A stretch of 64,000 nt of DNA from Granulicella rosea (lineage in GTDB: Bacteria; Acidobacteriota; Terriglobia; Terriglobales; Acidobacteriaceae). The stretch is taken from positions 1 through 64,000 of the forward strand of contig NZ_FZOU01000007.1 in the NCBI RefSeq assembly GCF_900188085.1, given 5' to 3'. Below, one piece after another: positions 1 through 8,112 of the stretch (positions are counted from its first letter, which is position 1; each line of letters opens with the position of its first letter). A program made the translations under genes and the position numbers. The notes below the pieces were generated by a model that was given only the letters and a program-made list of their open reading frames with translations, made no database searches and had not been told where the DNA came from.

Positions 1-95
1 TCCAGGGCACACGGTTCCAGCCGGCAAAGGACGCCAGCGGAAACCCCATCGATTGGGAGGGTATCGTCAGGGTCAAATTCCAACTGGCCGGATAG
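1..95 (+). CDS. C-terminal fragment, probably TonB-family protein
   Basis: Only the last 30 codons of a reading frame that enters from outside the window are present, ending at TAG 93-95. The tail has the pattern 'RFQPAKDASGNPIDW' followed by an alternating hydrophobic strand ending in KFQLAG. This resembles the end of the TonB C-terminal domain, where a phrase like 'F.PA...G.PV' precedes the last beta strand. If so, the protein is a periplasmic energy transducer or a TonB-like partner. A strong terminator follows 25 bases later, so this is the last gene of its transcript. The family call rests on a short motif and is tentative. Confidence 0.45.
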   Translation, partial: QGTRFQPAKDASGNPIDWEGIVRVKFQLAG

Positions 96-119
96 AAACC
101 CCTTTCACCACGCAATCGA

Positions 120-149
120 GGGCGCATCCACCGTGGATGCGCCCTTTTT
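120..149 (+). terminator. Rho-independent terminator
   Basis: A perfect 11-bp stem (GGGCGCATCCA at 120-130 with TGGATGCGCCC at 134-144), a 3-base loop and then TTTTT. It closes the transcript of the truncated gene at the window start. Confidence 0.9.
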
Positions 150-259
150 CTCTTCCCTGCCGGATGGCTGCCGAGAGCAACCGGAAATCGTTTTCCTAAT
201 GACACTCGCACGAACCGGATGCTAGTATGGCCGCCATTCCAGAGTTGGGGTTTGGCCTT

Positions 260-3200
260 ATGTCGCGTTCTCTTCGGTCCGTGTGTCTGCTGGTTGGGTG
301 TGCCGCGTTGTGGGCGGCGTTGGCCGGTTGCTCTTCGAAGACCGCCGCGACGCCGGTGGCGCCTGCGGTCCCGGCGGTCAGCCTGAGCGCGGCCACCCTG
401 AGCTTTTCCGCGCAGGCCGTCGGGACCAGCAGCGCCGTGCAGACCGTGACGCTCAGCAACACCGGCACGGCGGCGTTGACGCTGAACTCCATCGGCACAG
501 CCGGAACAAACGCCGCGAGCTTCATCCAGTCGAACACCTGCGGGACGAGCGTCGCGGCCGGCGCAAGCTGCACGATCTCGGTCTATTTCTCTCCTGCCGG
601 GGCGGGCGCCAACGCAGCGACGGTGACGATCGCCGACAGCGCCAGCGGATCGCCCCAGAGTATTGCGTTGACCGGTACGGGAACGGCCCCAGCGGCTTCG
701 CTGAGCGCGACGACGCTGGCCTTTACGGCGAATACCGGCACAACCGCGCCCGCGCAGACCGTGACCCTGAGCAATACGGGGACGGCATCGCTCGCCATCA
801 CGAGTATTGTGCTGGGCGGCGCGAACGCGAACAGCTTCACCGAGACCAACACCTGCGGCGCAAGCCTGGCGGCAGGCGCCAACTGCGCCATCACCGCGGC
901 CTTCGCGCAGAGCGCCGCCGGCAGCTACGCCGCGACCTTGACCGTCGCCGACAACGCGTCTGGATCGCCCCAGACCATCACCCTGACCGGCGTGGAGACG
1001 GCCCCGGCGGTCTCGCTCAGCGCCTCCGCCCTGACCTTCACGACGCCTGCGGAATCGACCAGCGCGACCCAGATCGTCACCCTGAACAACACCGGCAACG
1101 GCGCGCTGACGATCTCTGGCATCAGCCTCGGCGGAGCCAACGCGGCCAGCTTCAACCAGACGACCACCTGCGGCGCCACGCTGGCCGCGGGTTCGAGCTG
1201 CACGCTGACTCTCAGCCTGACCGCCTACCTCGCCCAGAGCTACGCCGGAACCGCGACGATCGCGGGCAACATGCCGGGCGGCTCGTCCACCATCTCGCTG
1301 ACCGGGACGGGAACCGGCGTCATCACCCTGAACACGACCAACGCCGCCGACTGGGTCGTCAACAACGGCGCCGTGACGCTCGACTGGGACCCGGCGCAGT
1401 TCCACATCTTCGGCATCCACCTGGCGGGCGATTCGAACAATCTTGTCGACGTGACGAATATCTCCAGCAAGGACGCCAAGCCGCTGGGCCTGTACATGGG
1501 CAACCAGGGCCTCGGCGCGGGCACGATCTATACCGGGTCGAAGCAGGTGGGTAACGCGTACCTCGACTTCTGGGTCGGCGAACAGTCCAACGCGACGAAC
1601 TTCATGACCTACGAGATGCACGTCGTCGTGACGGCGAACGATCCCGGCTTTCACACCTACTATGTCGTGAACCACTCGGCGACCGACATCGCCGGCGCGC
1701 TGAGCCTGGTGCTGTGGCAGTTCCGCACCAATCTCGGCCTCTTCACCCATAGTTATCAGGTGAACTCCGGCCTGAACAACCTCGGCGTCATCGATACGCC
1801 CATTCCATCGCCCTACAACGCGCAGCTCAACGATGTGGGGCGGCAGGTACAGAATGCGGTCGTCGATCTGCACGGCATTACGGATACCGCGACCGCGGCG
1901 TTCATCGCAAGCCAGGGCCGCGAGTTTTATACCAAGTACGACTACAGCACCTACGAGTATCTGCACAAGGAACACGGCGTCTACGGCCCGCAGTACGGCA
2001 CATGGTGCGTGCTGCCCCGGACCGACACCATCGCCGGCGGCCCCAGCAAGCAGGACGTCGACACGCTCGACCAGATCATCCAGCAGGAGATGTCCGGCGC
2101 GCACTACGTCGGGACGCTGAACTACGTGCCGCCGCAGGGCGTCAACACGACCAAGATGTACGGGCCGGTCTACTTCCACTTCAACGAGTTGAACGCGACC
2201 AACACCACCCCGGCCTCGCTCTACGCCGAGGCCCAGACCTGGCTGCCGTGGTTCGATACGCTCTACGACAACGACGCCACCCTGACCGCCGCCAGCTACG
2301 TTCCATCGACCGGCCGGGGCGCCGTGACCGCGACCGTCGCGGGAACCGGCGCCGCGGGAACGAACAACGCCTGGACCGTGCTCTCGGACCCGGCGGCCAA
2401 CTACCAGCTCACCAACCTCGGTTACGACTACTGGGCGAACAACGACACGAGTGGCAAGGCGGTCATGACCGGCGTCGTGCCCGGAACCTATCGGCTGTCG
2501 ACCTACGTGCTGGGCCAGTGGGGAGAGATGCGGCAAGAGGGAGTGAAGGTCGCGGCGAACCAGACCACCACCCTGACCGGAACCTTCGTGCCGGAGAACT
2601 TCGGCACGGCCACGCCCATCTGGACCATCGGCACGCCGGATCGCTCGGCGCACGAGTTTCTGCACGCGCACGACGCCAAGGGCAACGACTTCCGCACCTA
2701 CCAGGGGCAGTTCGACTACTGGAACGACTTCGCCGCCACGGCCGGCAAGCAGATCTACTACGCGACCGCGGTTGGGACCACGCCCGCGACGAACGACCCA
2801 AACAAGATCAACTACGTGCAGTGGAAGACCTTCGACCCGGGGCTCTACGCCGGCGTCTACAACGGGTCCGACGATACGACCGATGGTTATAACTACATCG
2901 TTCCCAGCTACATCGGCGTGGCGAATGTGGCGACCGCCAGCTCGCCGGGGCTGGACGTCCACTTCACCACAACCGCCGCGCAGACCGCGCAGGGCAGCAA
3001 CGTCATCCTGTCGCTGGGCGTGGCCTCGGCCGAGGGCAGTGTGGTCGCGACGCTGAACGGCCACCAACTGATCTGGCACGTCATCAACGACAGCGACGCC
3101 ATGGTGCGGAGCGGCGTCTCCGGCTACTACCAGTGGCTGGTGCTGGACTGGCCCACCACCGACCTGAACGCTCCCGGCACGGACAATGTGCTCAACTTCA

Positions 3201-3349
3201 CCTCCAGCCAGATCGGCTGGATGCCCGACGCGATGCGTCTCGAGATCACGAACAACACCGGCGACCCGGCGACGACGGGCTGGAACGACTACGAATACGT
3301 CTCGGGGTCGAAGTACACGCCGGCCAATGACGCTGTGGCGAATCCGTAG
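260..3349 (+). CDS. Lipoprotein rhamnogalacturonan lyase (PL4) with three choice-of-anchor D repeats
   Basis: Probable surface or periplasmic enzyme that cleaves the rhamnogalacturonan I backbone of pectin by beta-elimination. ATG 260 is preferred over in-frame ATG 227 because it gives a clean lipoprotein signal, MSRSLRSV to lipobox LAGC, for a product of 1029 residues. Residues about 40-350 hold three roughly 100-residue Ig-like repeats, each with 'LSNTGxxxLxI', an NTCG cysteine motif and 'ITLTGTGT' (choice-of-anchor D / ASH type). From about 370 on, the sequence matches polysaccharide lyase 4 (rhamnogalacturonate lyase B): 'MYGPVYFHFNE', a middle 'YRLSTYVLGQWGE' carbohydrate-binding segment, and 'IWTIGTPDRSAHEF'. 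The catalytic residues were not assigned. A GH28 pectinase at 56.7 kb fits the same substrate. The family call is firm; the exact specificity is inferred. Confidence 0.85.
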   Translation: MSRSLRSVCLLVGCAALWAALAGCSSKTAATPVAPAVPAVSLSAATLSFSAQAVGTSSAVQTVTLSNTGTAALTLNSIGTAGTNAASFIQSNTCGTSVAAGASCTISVYFSPAGAGANAATVTIADSASGSPQSIALTGTGTAPAASLSATTLAFTANTGTTAPAQTVTLSNTGTASLAITSIVLGGANANSFTETNTCGASLAAGANCAITAAFAQSAAGSYAATLTVADNASGSPQTITLTGVETAPAVSLSASALTFTTPAESTSATQIVTLNNTGNGALTISGISLGGANAASFNQTTTCGATLAAGSSCTLTLSLTAYLAQSYAGTATIAGNMPGGSSTISLTGTGTGVITLNTTNAADWVVNNGAVTLDWDPAQFHIFGIHLAGDSNNLVDVTNISSKDAKPLGLYMGNQGLGAGTIYTGSKQVGNAYLDFWVGEQSNATNFMTYEMHVVVTANDPGFHTYYVVNHSATDIAGALSLVLWQFRTNLGLFTHSYQVNSGLNNLGVIDTPIPSPYNAQLNDVGRQVQNAVVDLHGITDTATAAFIASQGREFYTKYDYSTYEYLHKEHGVYGPQYGTWCVLPRTDTIAGGPSKQDVDTLDQIIQQEMSGAHYVGTLNYVPPQGVNTTKMYGPVYFHFNELNATNTTPASLYAEAQTWLPWFDTLYDNDATLTAASYVPSTGRGAVTATVAGTGAAGTNNAWTVLSDPAANYQLTNLGYDYWANNDTSGKAVMTGVVPGTYRLSTYVLGQWGEMRQEGVKVAANQTTTLTGTFVPENFGTATPIWTIGTPDRSAHEFLHAHDAKGNDFRTYQGQFDYWNDFAATAGKQIYYATAVGTTPATNDPNKINYVQWKTFDPGLYAGVYNGSDDTTDGYNYIVPSYIGVANVATASSPGLDVHFTTTAAQTAQGSNVILSLGVASAEGSVVATLNGHQLIWHVINDSDAMVRSGVSGYYQWLVLDWPTTDLNAPGTDNVLNFTSSQIGWMPDAMRLEITNNTGDPATTGWNDYEYVSGSKYTPANDAVANP

Positions 3350-3360
3350 CATCGCTGAAC

Positions 3361-3512
3361 GGCGCGGCTTCAGCCGTGCCATCCAGCTTCGACCGCTTTA
3401 GCCGCTGAGGTCCGCTATTGAGCTCGGCGGTAGCACGAACAGAAACCGTACCCAGCGGCTAAAGCCGGAGTCGTGGCCGGGCTATGCGGCATGGCTGAAG
3501 CCATGCCCTTAA
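3361..3512. repeat. Palindromic repeat family A, copy 1
   Basis: The outer arms are GGCGCGGCTTCAGCCGTGCC at 3361-3380 and an inverted copy at about 3488-3512 (ATGGCTGAAGCCATGCCCTT). The inner arms are CTTTAGCCGCTGAGG (about 3396-3410) and CCCAGCGGCTAAAGCC (about 3451-3466). The element sits between two convergent genes. Related copies lie at 18929, 52419 and 54897. It can fold into a long double hairpin as RNA or cruciform DNA. Confidence 0.8.
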
Positions 3513-3555
3513 CGAGGCAAGAGCTTCATGCCATCCTGATGAGATAGCGATTACA

Positions 3556-3584
3556 TACAAAAAGCCCATCCGCGATGGATGGGC
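3556..3584 (-). terminator. Terminator of the rpsF-rpsR-rplI transcript
   Basis: On the minus strand, GCCCATCC pairs with GGATGGGC (8 bp, loop ATCGC) and is followed by TTTTTGT. It lies 26 bases past the rplI stop. Confidence 0.85.
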
Positions 3585-3609
3585 CTTTCGTTGAAGCATT
3601 GCAGCAAAG

Positions 3610-4077
3610 TTACGCGGCGGCAGTCTCTTCCGGCGCATCGCTCTTGATCGTGACCTTGACGTGCGTGGTGACGTCGCGGTACAGCTTGATCGGCACATGG
3701 AACTCGCCGAGCTGCTTGAGCGGCTCTTCGAGCGAGATCTTGCGGCGATCGATGTTGAAGCCCTTGGCTTCGAGCTGCTGCGCGATGTCGCCCGAGGTGA
3801 CCGAGCCGAAGAGGTGATCGTTCTCGCCGACCTTGCGCTCGAACTCCAGCTCGACCTGCGCCATCGTTGCCGACAGCTCTTCAGCCTGCGCCTTCTCCTT
3901 GGCCGACTTACGGATCGCCGAGCCCTTCATCTGCTCGATGACGGCCTTGTTTGCCGGCGTCGCCTCGATGGCGAGCTTGCCCGGCAGCAGGTAGTTGCGT
4001 CCGTAGCCAGCGGCCACCTTCACGACATCGCCGCGATGGCCCAGCTTGTTGACGTCTTCTTTCAGAATGACTTCCAT
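3610..4077 (-). CDS. rplI: 50S ribosomal protein bL9
   Basis: Structural protein of the large ribosomal subunit, binding 23S rRNA near the L1 stalk. The 155-residue length is typical. It opens with the conserved N-terminal RNA-binding domain 'MEVILKEDVNKLGHRGDVVKVAAGYGRN', in which 'GYGRNYLLP' is diagnostic. A long helix (about residues 40-75, rich in Lys, Ala and Glu) leads to the C-terminal domain. It is the last gene of the minus-strand rpsF-rpsR-rplI cluster, 36 bases after rpsR, and is followed by a strong terminator. ATG 4077 has a purine-rich site (GAGAAAT) just upstream. Confidence 0.97.
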   Translation of the reverse strand: MEVILKEDVNKLGHRGDVVKVAAGYGRNYLLPGKLAIEATPANKAVIEQMKGSAIRKSAKEKAQAEELSATMAQVELEFERKVGENDHLFGSVTSGDIAQQLEAKGFNIDRRKISLEEPLKQLGEFHVPIKLYRDVTTHVKVTIKSDAPEETAAA

Positions 4078-4113
4078 TGCATTTCTCCGAATTTCCGAGC
4101 CAGAAAAGGCTAG

Positions 4114-4479
4114 TTAGAACCGCGCGGCGAAGGCGAGCAGGGCGATGTTGCGCGACTGCTTGATGGCGAGCGAGAGGCGGCGCTGGTGCGTCGTGCAGAC
4201 GCCCGTCAGACGGCGCGGGACGATCTTGCCGCGCTCGGCCACGAAGCCCTGAAGCAGGCGGACATCGCGGTAGCTGATCGCGTCGATCTTCTCGGTGCAG
4301 AACTTGCAGACCTTCTTGCGGCGGAAGAACTTGCGTCCGCCAGGACCGCCGCCAGGGCCGCCTGCGGGACGTGCGCCGCCGGGGCCGCCGGCCGGACGCG
4401 GGGTGCGGGGTACGAAGCCTTCCGAGCGCGGCGCGCTGGTCGGTTGCTCGGACGGGGTGCTGCTGGTTTCGTCAGCCAT
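4114..4479 (-). CDS. rpsR: 30S ribosomal protein bS18 with long N-terminal extension
   Basis: Small-subunit protein that pairs with bS6 on the platform. The 121 residues exceed the usual 70-90. The conserved part is residues about 50-121 ('[22 protein letters not shown]', '[14 protein letters not shown]', 'RQSRNIALL'-type end). It keeps a Cys-X2-Cys pair and a further Cys, as in zinc-type S18. The first 48 residues are a Pro/Gly/Ala/Arg-rich, low-complexity, probably disordered tail. AAGGAG lies about 8 bases upstream of ATG 4479, directly after a perfect hairpin at 4493-4511. Confidence 0.96.
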   Translation of the reverse strand: MADETSSTPSEQPTSAPRSEGFVPRTPRPAGGPGGARPAGGPGGGPGGRKFFRRKKVCKFCTEKIDAISYRDVRLLQGFVAERGKIVPRRLTGVCTTHQRRLSLAIKQSRNIALLAFAARF

Positions 4480-4492
4480 GATGCTTCTCCTT

Positions 4493-4511
4493 GTACCTGA
4501 AATCCAGGTAC
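4493..4511 (-). promoter_or_regulatory. Hairpin immediately before the rpsR ribosome-binding site
   Basis: GTACCTG (4511-4505 on the minus strand) pairs perfectly with CAGGTAC (4499-4493) over a 5-base loop. The stem ends 2-4 bases before AAGGAG of rpsR. It sits in a long 176-base rpsF-rpsR spacer that also holds ATGTCC-N4-GGACAT at 4615-4630. The position suggests control of rpsR translation or an RNA processing site. This is inferred from position only. Confidence 0.5.
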
Positions 4512-4655
4512 GTGCGTTGTGCCTTCGCCATGCTCCAGACTCGCGTTGGAGTCTCTGAACCGCCTACCGAGGTAAGGGGAAGCATGGGTCGAGCGTGGTG
4601 TTGCGTTGAGCTTCATGTCCCAAAGGACATAAGGCCAATCTCAAAGGCGGAAGAA

Positions 4656-5081
4656 CTAAGCGGTGACCGGCTCGGCGGCGGCAACGGGCTCGGCGGCAAC
4701 CGGGGCCGGAGCCACGGGGGTCTGCGGCAGCGAGCTGCGCTTTACGTGCGTGTCGCGGTGAGCCTTGATCTTCGCCAGACGCTTCTCTTCCTCGTCGATG
4801 CGGACCGTGATGAACTTGATGACCTGCTCGGAGACGCGGAGACGGCGCTCGAGCTCGGTGATCAGGCCACCCTCGGCGTCGATCGTCAGCAGCACGTAGA
4901 AGCCGTCGTTGAACTTGCGGACGGTGTACGCGAGACGGCGGCGGCCCATCTTCTCGGTCGAACGGATCACACCACCACCATCGGTGATGTTCTTCGAGAA
5001 ACCTTCGATCAGCTTGTCGAGGTCTGCTTCTTCAACGTCCGGACGGACGATGAACATGATTTCGTAGGCGCGGCTGCTCAT
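4656..5081 (-). CDS. rpsF: 30S ribosomal protein bS6
   Basis: Small-subunit ribosomal protein that heterodimerises with bS18. ATG 5081 is chosen over upstream in-frame codons because the product then starts 'MSSRAYEIMFIVRPD', the family N-terminus, with AGAAAGAAG upstream as ribosome-binding site. The product is 141 residues. The ferredoxin-like core runs to about residue 105 ('GRRRLAYTVRKFNDGFYVL' is characteristic), followed by a variable Ala/Pro/Val-rich tail. It is the first gene of the rpsF-rpsR-rplI cluster and has a structured leader at 5099-5147. Confidence 0.96.
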   Translation of the reverse strand: MSSRAYEIMFIVRPDVEEADLDKLIEGFSKNITDGGGVIRSTEKMGRRRLAYTVRKFNDGFYVLLTIDAEGGLITELERRLRVSEQVIKFITVRIDEEEKRLAKIKAHRDTHVKRSSLPQTPVAPAPVAAEPVAAAEPVTA

Positions 5082-5098
5082 AATCGTTACTTCTTTCT

Positions 5099-5147
5099 GC
5101 GAAGTTCTGCTTCGCACCGTGCGGGCGCATGTTCCGCCCGCAACGGT
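5099..5147 (-). promoter_or_regulatory. Structured leader of rpsF (two adjacent hairpins)
   Basis: On the minus strand the first hairpin has ACCGT pairing ACGGT as lower stem (5147-5116) and GCGGGCG pairing CGCCCGC as upper stem. A second perfect hairpin follows at once: GCGAAG pairs CTTCGC with loop CAGAA (5115-5099). They end about 18 bases before the rpsF start. bS6:bS18 is known to autoregulate through a leader RNA in many bacteria, so this is a candidate for that class. Covariation was not tested. Confidence 0.5.
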
Positions 5148-5180
5148 CTGGCTTCTAAGTCAAAACAGCAACTGCATTTA

Positions 5181-5804
5181 CTACTTCCCCTTTGGGTCCG
5201 CGTCCGATTCCCCGCTGACCCGCCGGTTGAACTCATTCATGGCCTTGCCCACGCCGTGGGTCAGGACCGTTTCGACCGCGCGTACCGCCTGGTCGAGCAC
5301 CCCATCGAGCTCTTCGAGCATCATCCTGCGCATCGGAGCCAGCAGGTAGTTCGTACCGCCTGCCTTGATCTCGCGCCCGGTCACCGTCGGCGGCTTGCCG
5401 ACCCCGATCCGGATGCGAATCCACTCCTCTGTGCCAAGCACGCCGGAGATCGACTTCACCCCGTTGTGCCCGCCCGCCGAACCGCGTTCGCGAATGCGAA
5501 GCTGTCCGAGCGGAATGGCCAGCTCGTCGTAGAGCACGATCAAATCTTCGGCCGGTTTGCCCAGCTCTAGTTCCTGCAACAAAGCGGCCACAGATAAACC
5601 GCTCAGATTCATAAAGGTTTCGGGCTTGGCCAGCAGAACGTCCTGCCCAGCCAGCCTTGCCTTCGCCGTCAAAGCCCTGCCCCGACGGTTGGCGACCGTG
5701 ACCCCGCATTGCTCGGCAATGCGATCCACGGCCAGAAACCCGGCGTTGTGCGGCGTGAACTGATACTCGATTCCGGGATTGCCAAGACCGACGATCAGCT
5801 TCAC
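5181..5804 (-). CDS. pth: Peptidyl-tRNA hydrolase
   Basis: Cytoplasmic esterase that releases peptidyl-tRNAs that dropped off ribosomes, recycling the tRNA. The 207 residues are normal. 'MKLIVGLGNPGIEYQFTPHNAGF' carries the signature GNPG and the catalytic His in T-P-H-N. 'KPETFMNLSG' and 'GGHNGVKSI' are the second and third conserved blocks. It lies between rplY and rpsF on the minus strand, 59 bases after rplY. This prs-rplY-pth order is common in bacteria. Confidence 0.97.
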   Translation of the reverse strand: MKLIVGLGNPGIEYQFTPHNAGFLAVDRIAEQCGVTVANRRGRALTAKARLAGQDVLLAKPETFMNLSGLSVAALLQELELGKPAEDLIVLYDELAIPLGQLRIRERGSAGGHNGVKSISGVLGTEEWIRIRIGVGKPPTVTGREIKAGGTNYLLAPMRRMMLEELDGVLDQAVRAVETVLTHGVGKAMNEFNRRVSGESDADPKGK

Positions 5805-5863
5805 AGCGCAAAACTCCAGGGTTCAGGGCCGAGACCGTAGCCTCAAACCCTGAACCCCTGTAA

Positions 5864-6547
5864 CTACTTCTTCTTGGCGTCGGCGGCCGGAGCGGCAGCG
5901 GCAGCATCGCCCTTGCCCTTCTTGGCGACTTCGGGCTCGGTCGTGGGGGTCGCCAGAACGTCGGCGGCGGCCTCTTCCTTCACCTCGGTGACGTGGGCGA
6001 CGAGAGCATTCTCTTCGCCGAGGAACTTGATCGAACCGGAGTGCGGCAGGTCCGAGATGTGGATCGCGCCGTACAGCTCCAGGCCGGAGACGTCGATGTC
6101 GATGTGATCCGGAATATCGCCCGGCAGGCACTCGATCTCGACCTCGCGCAGAACCTGCTCCAGAACGCCGCCCGCAGTCTTGACGCCGATGGGCGAGCCG
6201 GAGAGAAGAACGGGAACGGAGACGCGCATGGCCTTATCCATCGCAATGCGCTTGAAGTCGATGTGCAGCAACTTGCCCTTGATGGGCTCGTGCTGCCAGT
6301 CGACGATCATGGCCTTCGCGAGCGGCGCGCCTTCGACGTTCAGGTCGAAGATCGTGTTGTGGCCGGACTCGGAGTGCAGAATCTTGGTGACCACCTTGGG
6401 GTCCACGGTGACTGCAACGGCGTCAATACCGGCGCCGTACACAACGGCGGGAATGAGGCCGGCCACGCGGACGCGGCGTGCATGATTCTTGTTGAACTTG
6501 CCGGTGCGCGGGGTCGCGACGACGGCTGCAAAGGTCTGGGTCGACAT
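5864..6547 (-). CDS. rplY: 50S ribosomal protein bL25, Ctc (two-domain) form
   Basis: Binds 5S rRNA in the large subunit. The 227-residue length is that of the Ctc/general-stress form, which adds a C-terminal beta domain to the 5S-binding N domain. Residues 1-95 hold the N domain ('ARRVRVAGLIPAVVYG', 'VDWQHEPIKGKLLHIDF'). 'VLEQVLREVEIECLPGDIPDHIDIDVSGLELY' marks the C domain. The last 45 residues are Ala/Lys-rich. It lies 59 bases downstream of prs in the same orientation, so the two are probably co-transcribed. Confidence 0.95.
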   Translation of the reverse strand: MSTQTFAAVVATPRTGKFNKNHARRVRVAGLIPAVVYGAGIDAVAVTVDPKVVTKILHSESGHNTIFDLNVEGAPLAKAMIVDWQHEPIKGKLLHIDFKRIAMDKAMRVSVPVLLSGSPIGVKTAGGVLEQVLREVEIECLPGDIPDHIDIDVSGLELYGAIHISDLPHSGSIKFLGEENALVAHVTEVKEEAAADVLATPTTEPEVAKKGKGDAAAAAPAADAKKK

Positions 6548-6606
6548 GATTGAGTGATTTCCTTTCGGGCACGGATTACTTACCGCTCCCTTTTGTCTTT
6601 ACCGCT

Positions 6607-7734
6607 CTAGTTGAACAGCGTCGAAACGCTGGTCTCCATATGAATGCTTTCGATCGCCCGGCCCAGAAGGCCCGCAATCGAAAGCACTTTGATCTTCTCC
6701 ACCTTCTGAGCGGCTGCGCTCAGCGGGATGGTGTTCGACACGACCAACTGCTCCAGCCGTGAATTGATAATGCGTTCGACCGCCGGTCCGCTCAGCACGG
6801 GGTGGGAGGCGCACGCATAAACTTTTTCCGCGCCCTGGGCCAGCAGCGCATCCACCGTCTTCACCAGCGTACCCGCCGTGTCGATGATGTCGTCCAGGAT
6901 CAGGCAGGTCCTGCCTCGCACGTCGCCGATCACGTTCATCACTTCCGTAACGTTGATGTCGGTGCGCCGCTTGTCGACGATGGCAAGCGGAACCTCCAGC
7001 TTCTTGGCGAAGAATCTCGCTCGTTCCACACCGCCCGCGTCGGGAGAGACCACGGTCAGGTTCGGCAGATTCAACTTCCGGAAGTAATCCACCAGCACCG
7101 GGCTGGCAAACAGATGATCCACTGGAATATTGAAGAAGCCTTGAATCTGGGCGGCATGCAGATCCACAAGTAAGGCGCGATTCGCGCCTGCCGTGGTAAG
7201 CAGGTCGGCCACCAGCTTCGAGCTGATGGCGACGCGCGGCCGGTCCTTGCGGTCCTGCCGGGCGTACCCGTAGTACGGAATCACAACCGTGATGCGCGCG
7301 GCCGAAGCACGCTTGAGCGCATCGATCATGATCAGCAGTTCAAGCAGGTGCTCGTCGACGGGAAAGCTGGTCGGCTGAATCACGAAGACATCCGCGCCGC
7401 GGACGTTTTCGAGCAACTGGAAGTAAATCTCGCCATCGGAGAATCTCTGCATCCGGGTCTCGCCCAGCGGCACTCCGACAAACTTGCAGACCTCCTCCGC
7501 GAGCGGCTTGTTCGCCACTCCGGAGAAGATCTTGAAGCGTTTCGCCTCGCTCAGCCGGCCCTGACGTTTTTTCTCGGGCGCGGCCTTCGCGGAGGCTCCT
7601 TGCTCCCCGGCCGTGGCCGAGGTTGCTGCGGGTGATACCACAAGCTCCGAGTTTGGTTCGCTCTCGGTGGCCTGCTCTGAACTGGCTTTCGCCGAAACTA
7701 GGGGAAGAACCGCAGTCGTGTCCTGGTTGTTCAC
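6607..7734 (-). CDS. prs: Ribose-phosphate pyrophosphokinase with N-terminal extension
   Basis: Makes PRPP from ribose-5-phosphate and ATP for nucleotide, His, Trp and NAD synthesis. The family length is about 315 residues; this product has 375 because of a Ser/Ala/Glu-rich, probably disordered N-terminal stretch of about 60. The enzyme proper starts at 'FKIFSGVANKPLAEEV'. Seen motifs: 'RFSDGEIY', catalytic flexible loop 'YYGYARQDRKDRPRVAISSK', metal-site 'VDLHAAQIQGFF', and PRPP loop 'LILDDIIDTAGTL'. It heads prs-rplY-pth, downstream of ispE and tRNA-Gln. The 250 bases before it (7735-7984) hold no gene. Confidence 0.96.
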   Translation of the reverse strand: MNNQDTTAVLPLVSAKASSEQATESEPNSELVVSPAATSATAGEQGASAKAAPEKKRQGRLSEAKRFKIFSGVANKPLAEEVCKFVGVPLGETRMQRFSDGEIYFQLLENVRGADVFVIQPTSFPVDEHLLELLIMIDALKRASAARITVVIPYYGYARQDRKDRPRVAISSKLVADLLTTAGANRALLVDLHAAQIQGFFNIPVDHLFASPVLVDYFRKLNLPNLTVVSPDAGGVERARFFAKKLEVPLAIVDKRRTDINVTEVMNVIGDVRGRTCLILDDIIDTAGTLVKTVDALLAQGAEKVYACASHPVLSGPAVERIINSRLEQLVVSNTIPLSAAAQKVEKIKVLSIAGLLGRAIESIHMETSVSTLFN

Positions 7735-7984
7735 GTTGAAACCTCTTGGGCCGTTTAGCCCGGTTAGCCTCTGCTGCCTTAGTCTTTTCCGCCGCGCGGT
7801 TGTGGCGACGGTACTTCTGTTACGAAATAGGACCCGGTTCTTCGAACTTCACTTGAATTCACGCCATTTTGGCGGAGATGCAAATCGCTTCACTTCCAGG
7901 GGCTCGCAATGAACCCACAAAAATAACCCTAATACCCGTTCACCTGCGCTAGCGCGGAGTGAACTCCGTGTGATCGACCTCATC

Positions 7985-8058
7985 TGGCTGGGCGACCAGG
8001 ATTCGAACCTGGACTAGATGCTCCAAAGGCACCTGACCTACCATTAGTCGATCACCCA
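7985..8058 (-). tRNA. tRNA-Gln (anticodon TTG)
   Basis: The 74-base gene reads TGGGTGA at its 5' end, pairing as a 7-bp acceptor stem (one G-T) with TCGCCCA. The anticodon stem GGTGC/GCATC holds the loop CTTTGGA with anticodon TTG. The T arm has GGTTCGAATCC. Discriminator G and an encoded CCA follow. It lies between ispE and prs on the same strand, a classic bacterial arrangement. Confidence 0.95.
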
Positions 8059-8112
8059 GTAATTGCTGTCCCGTTCACCTCTGCAAGTACGAGGTTGGCG
8101 GAGCGGACAAAA

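Noticed and set aside
3361-3512. CRISPR-like array
   Set aside because: The repeats are inverted pairs with no regular spacing and no cas genes; they belong to a dispersed palindromic family.
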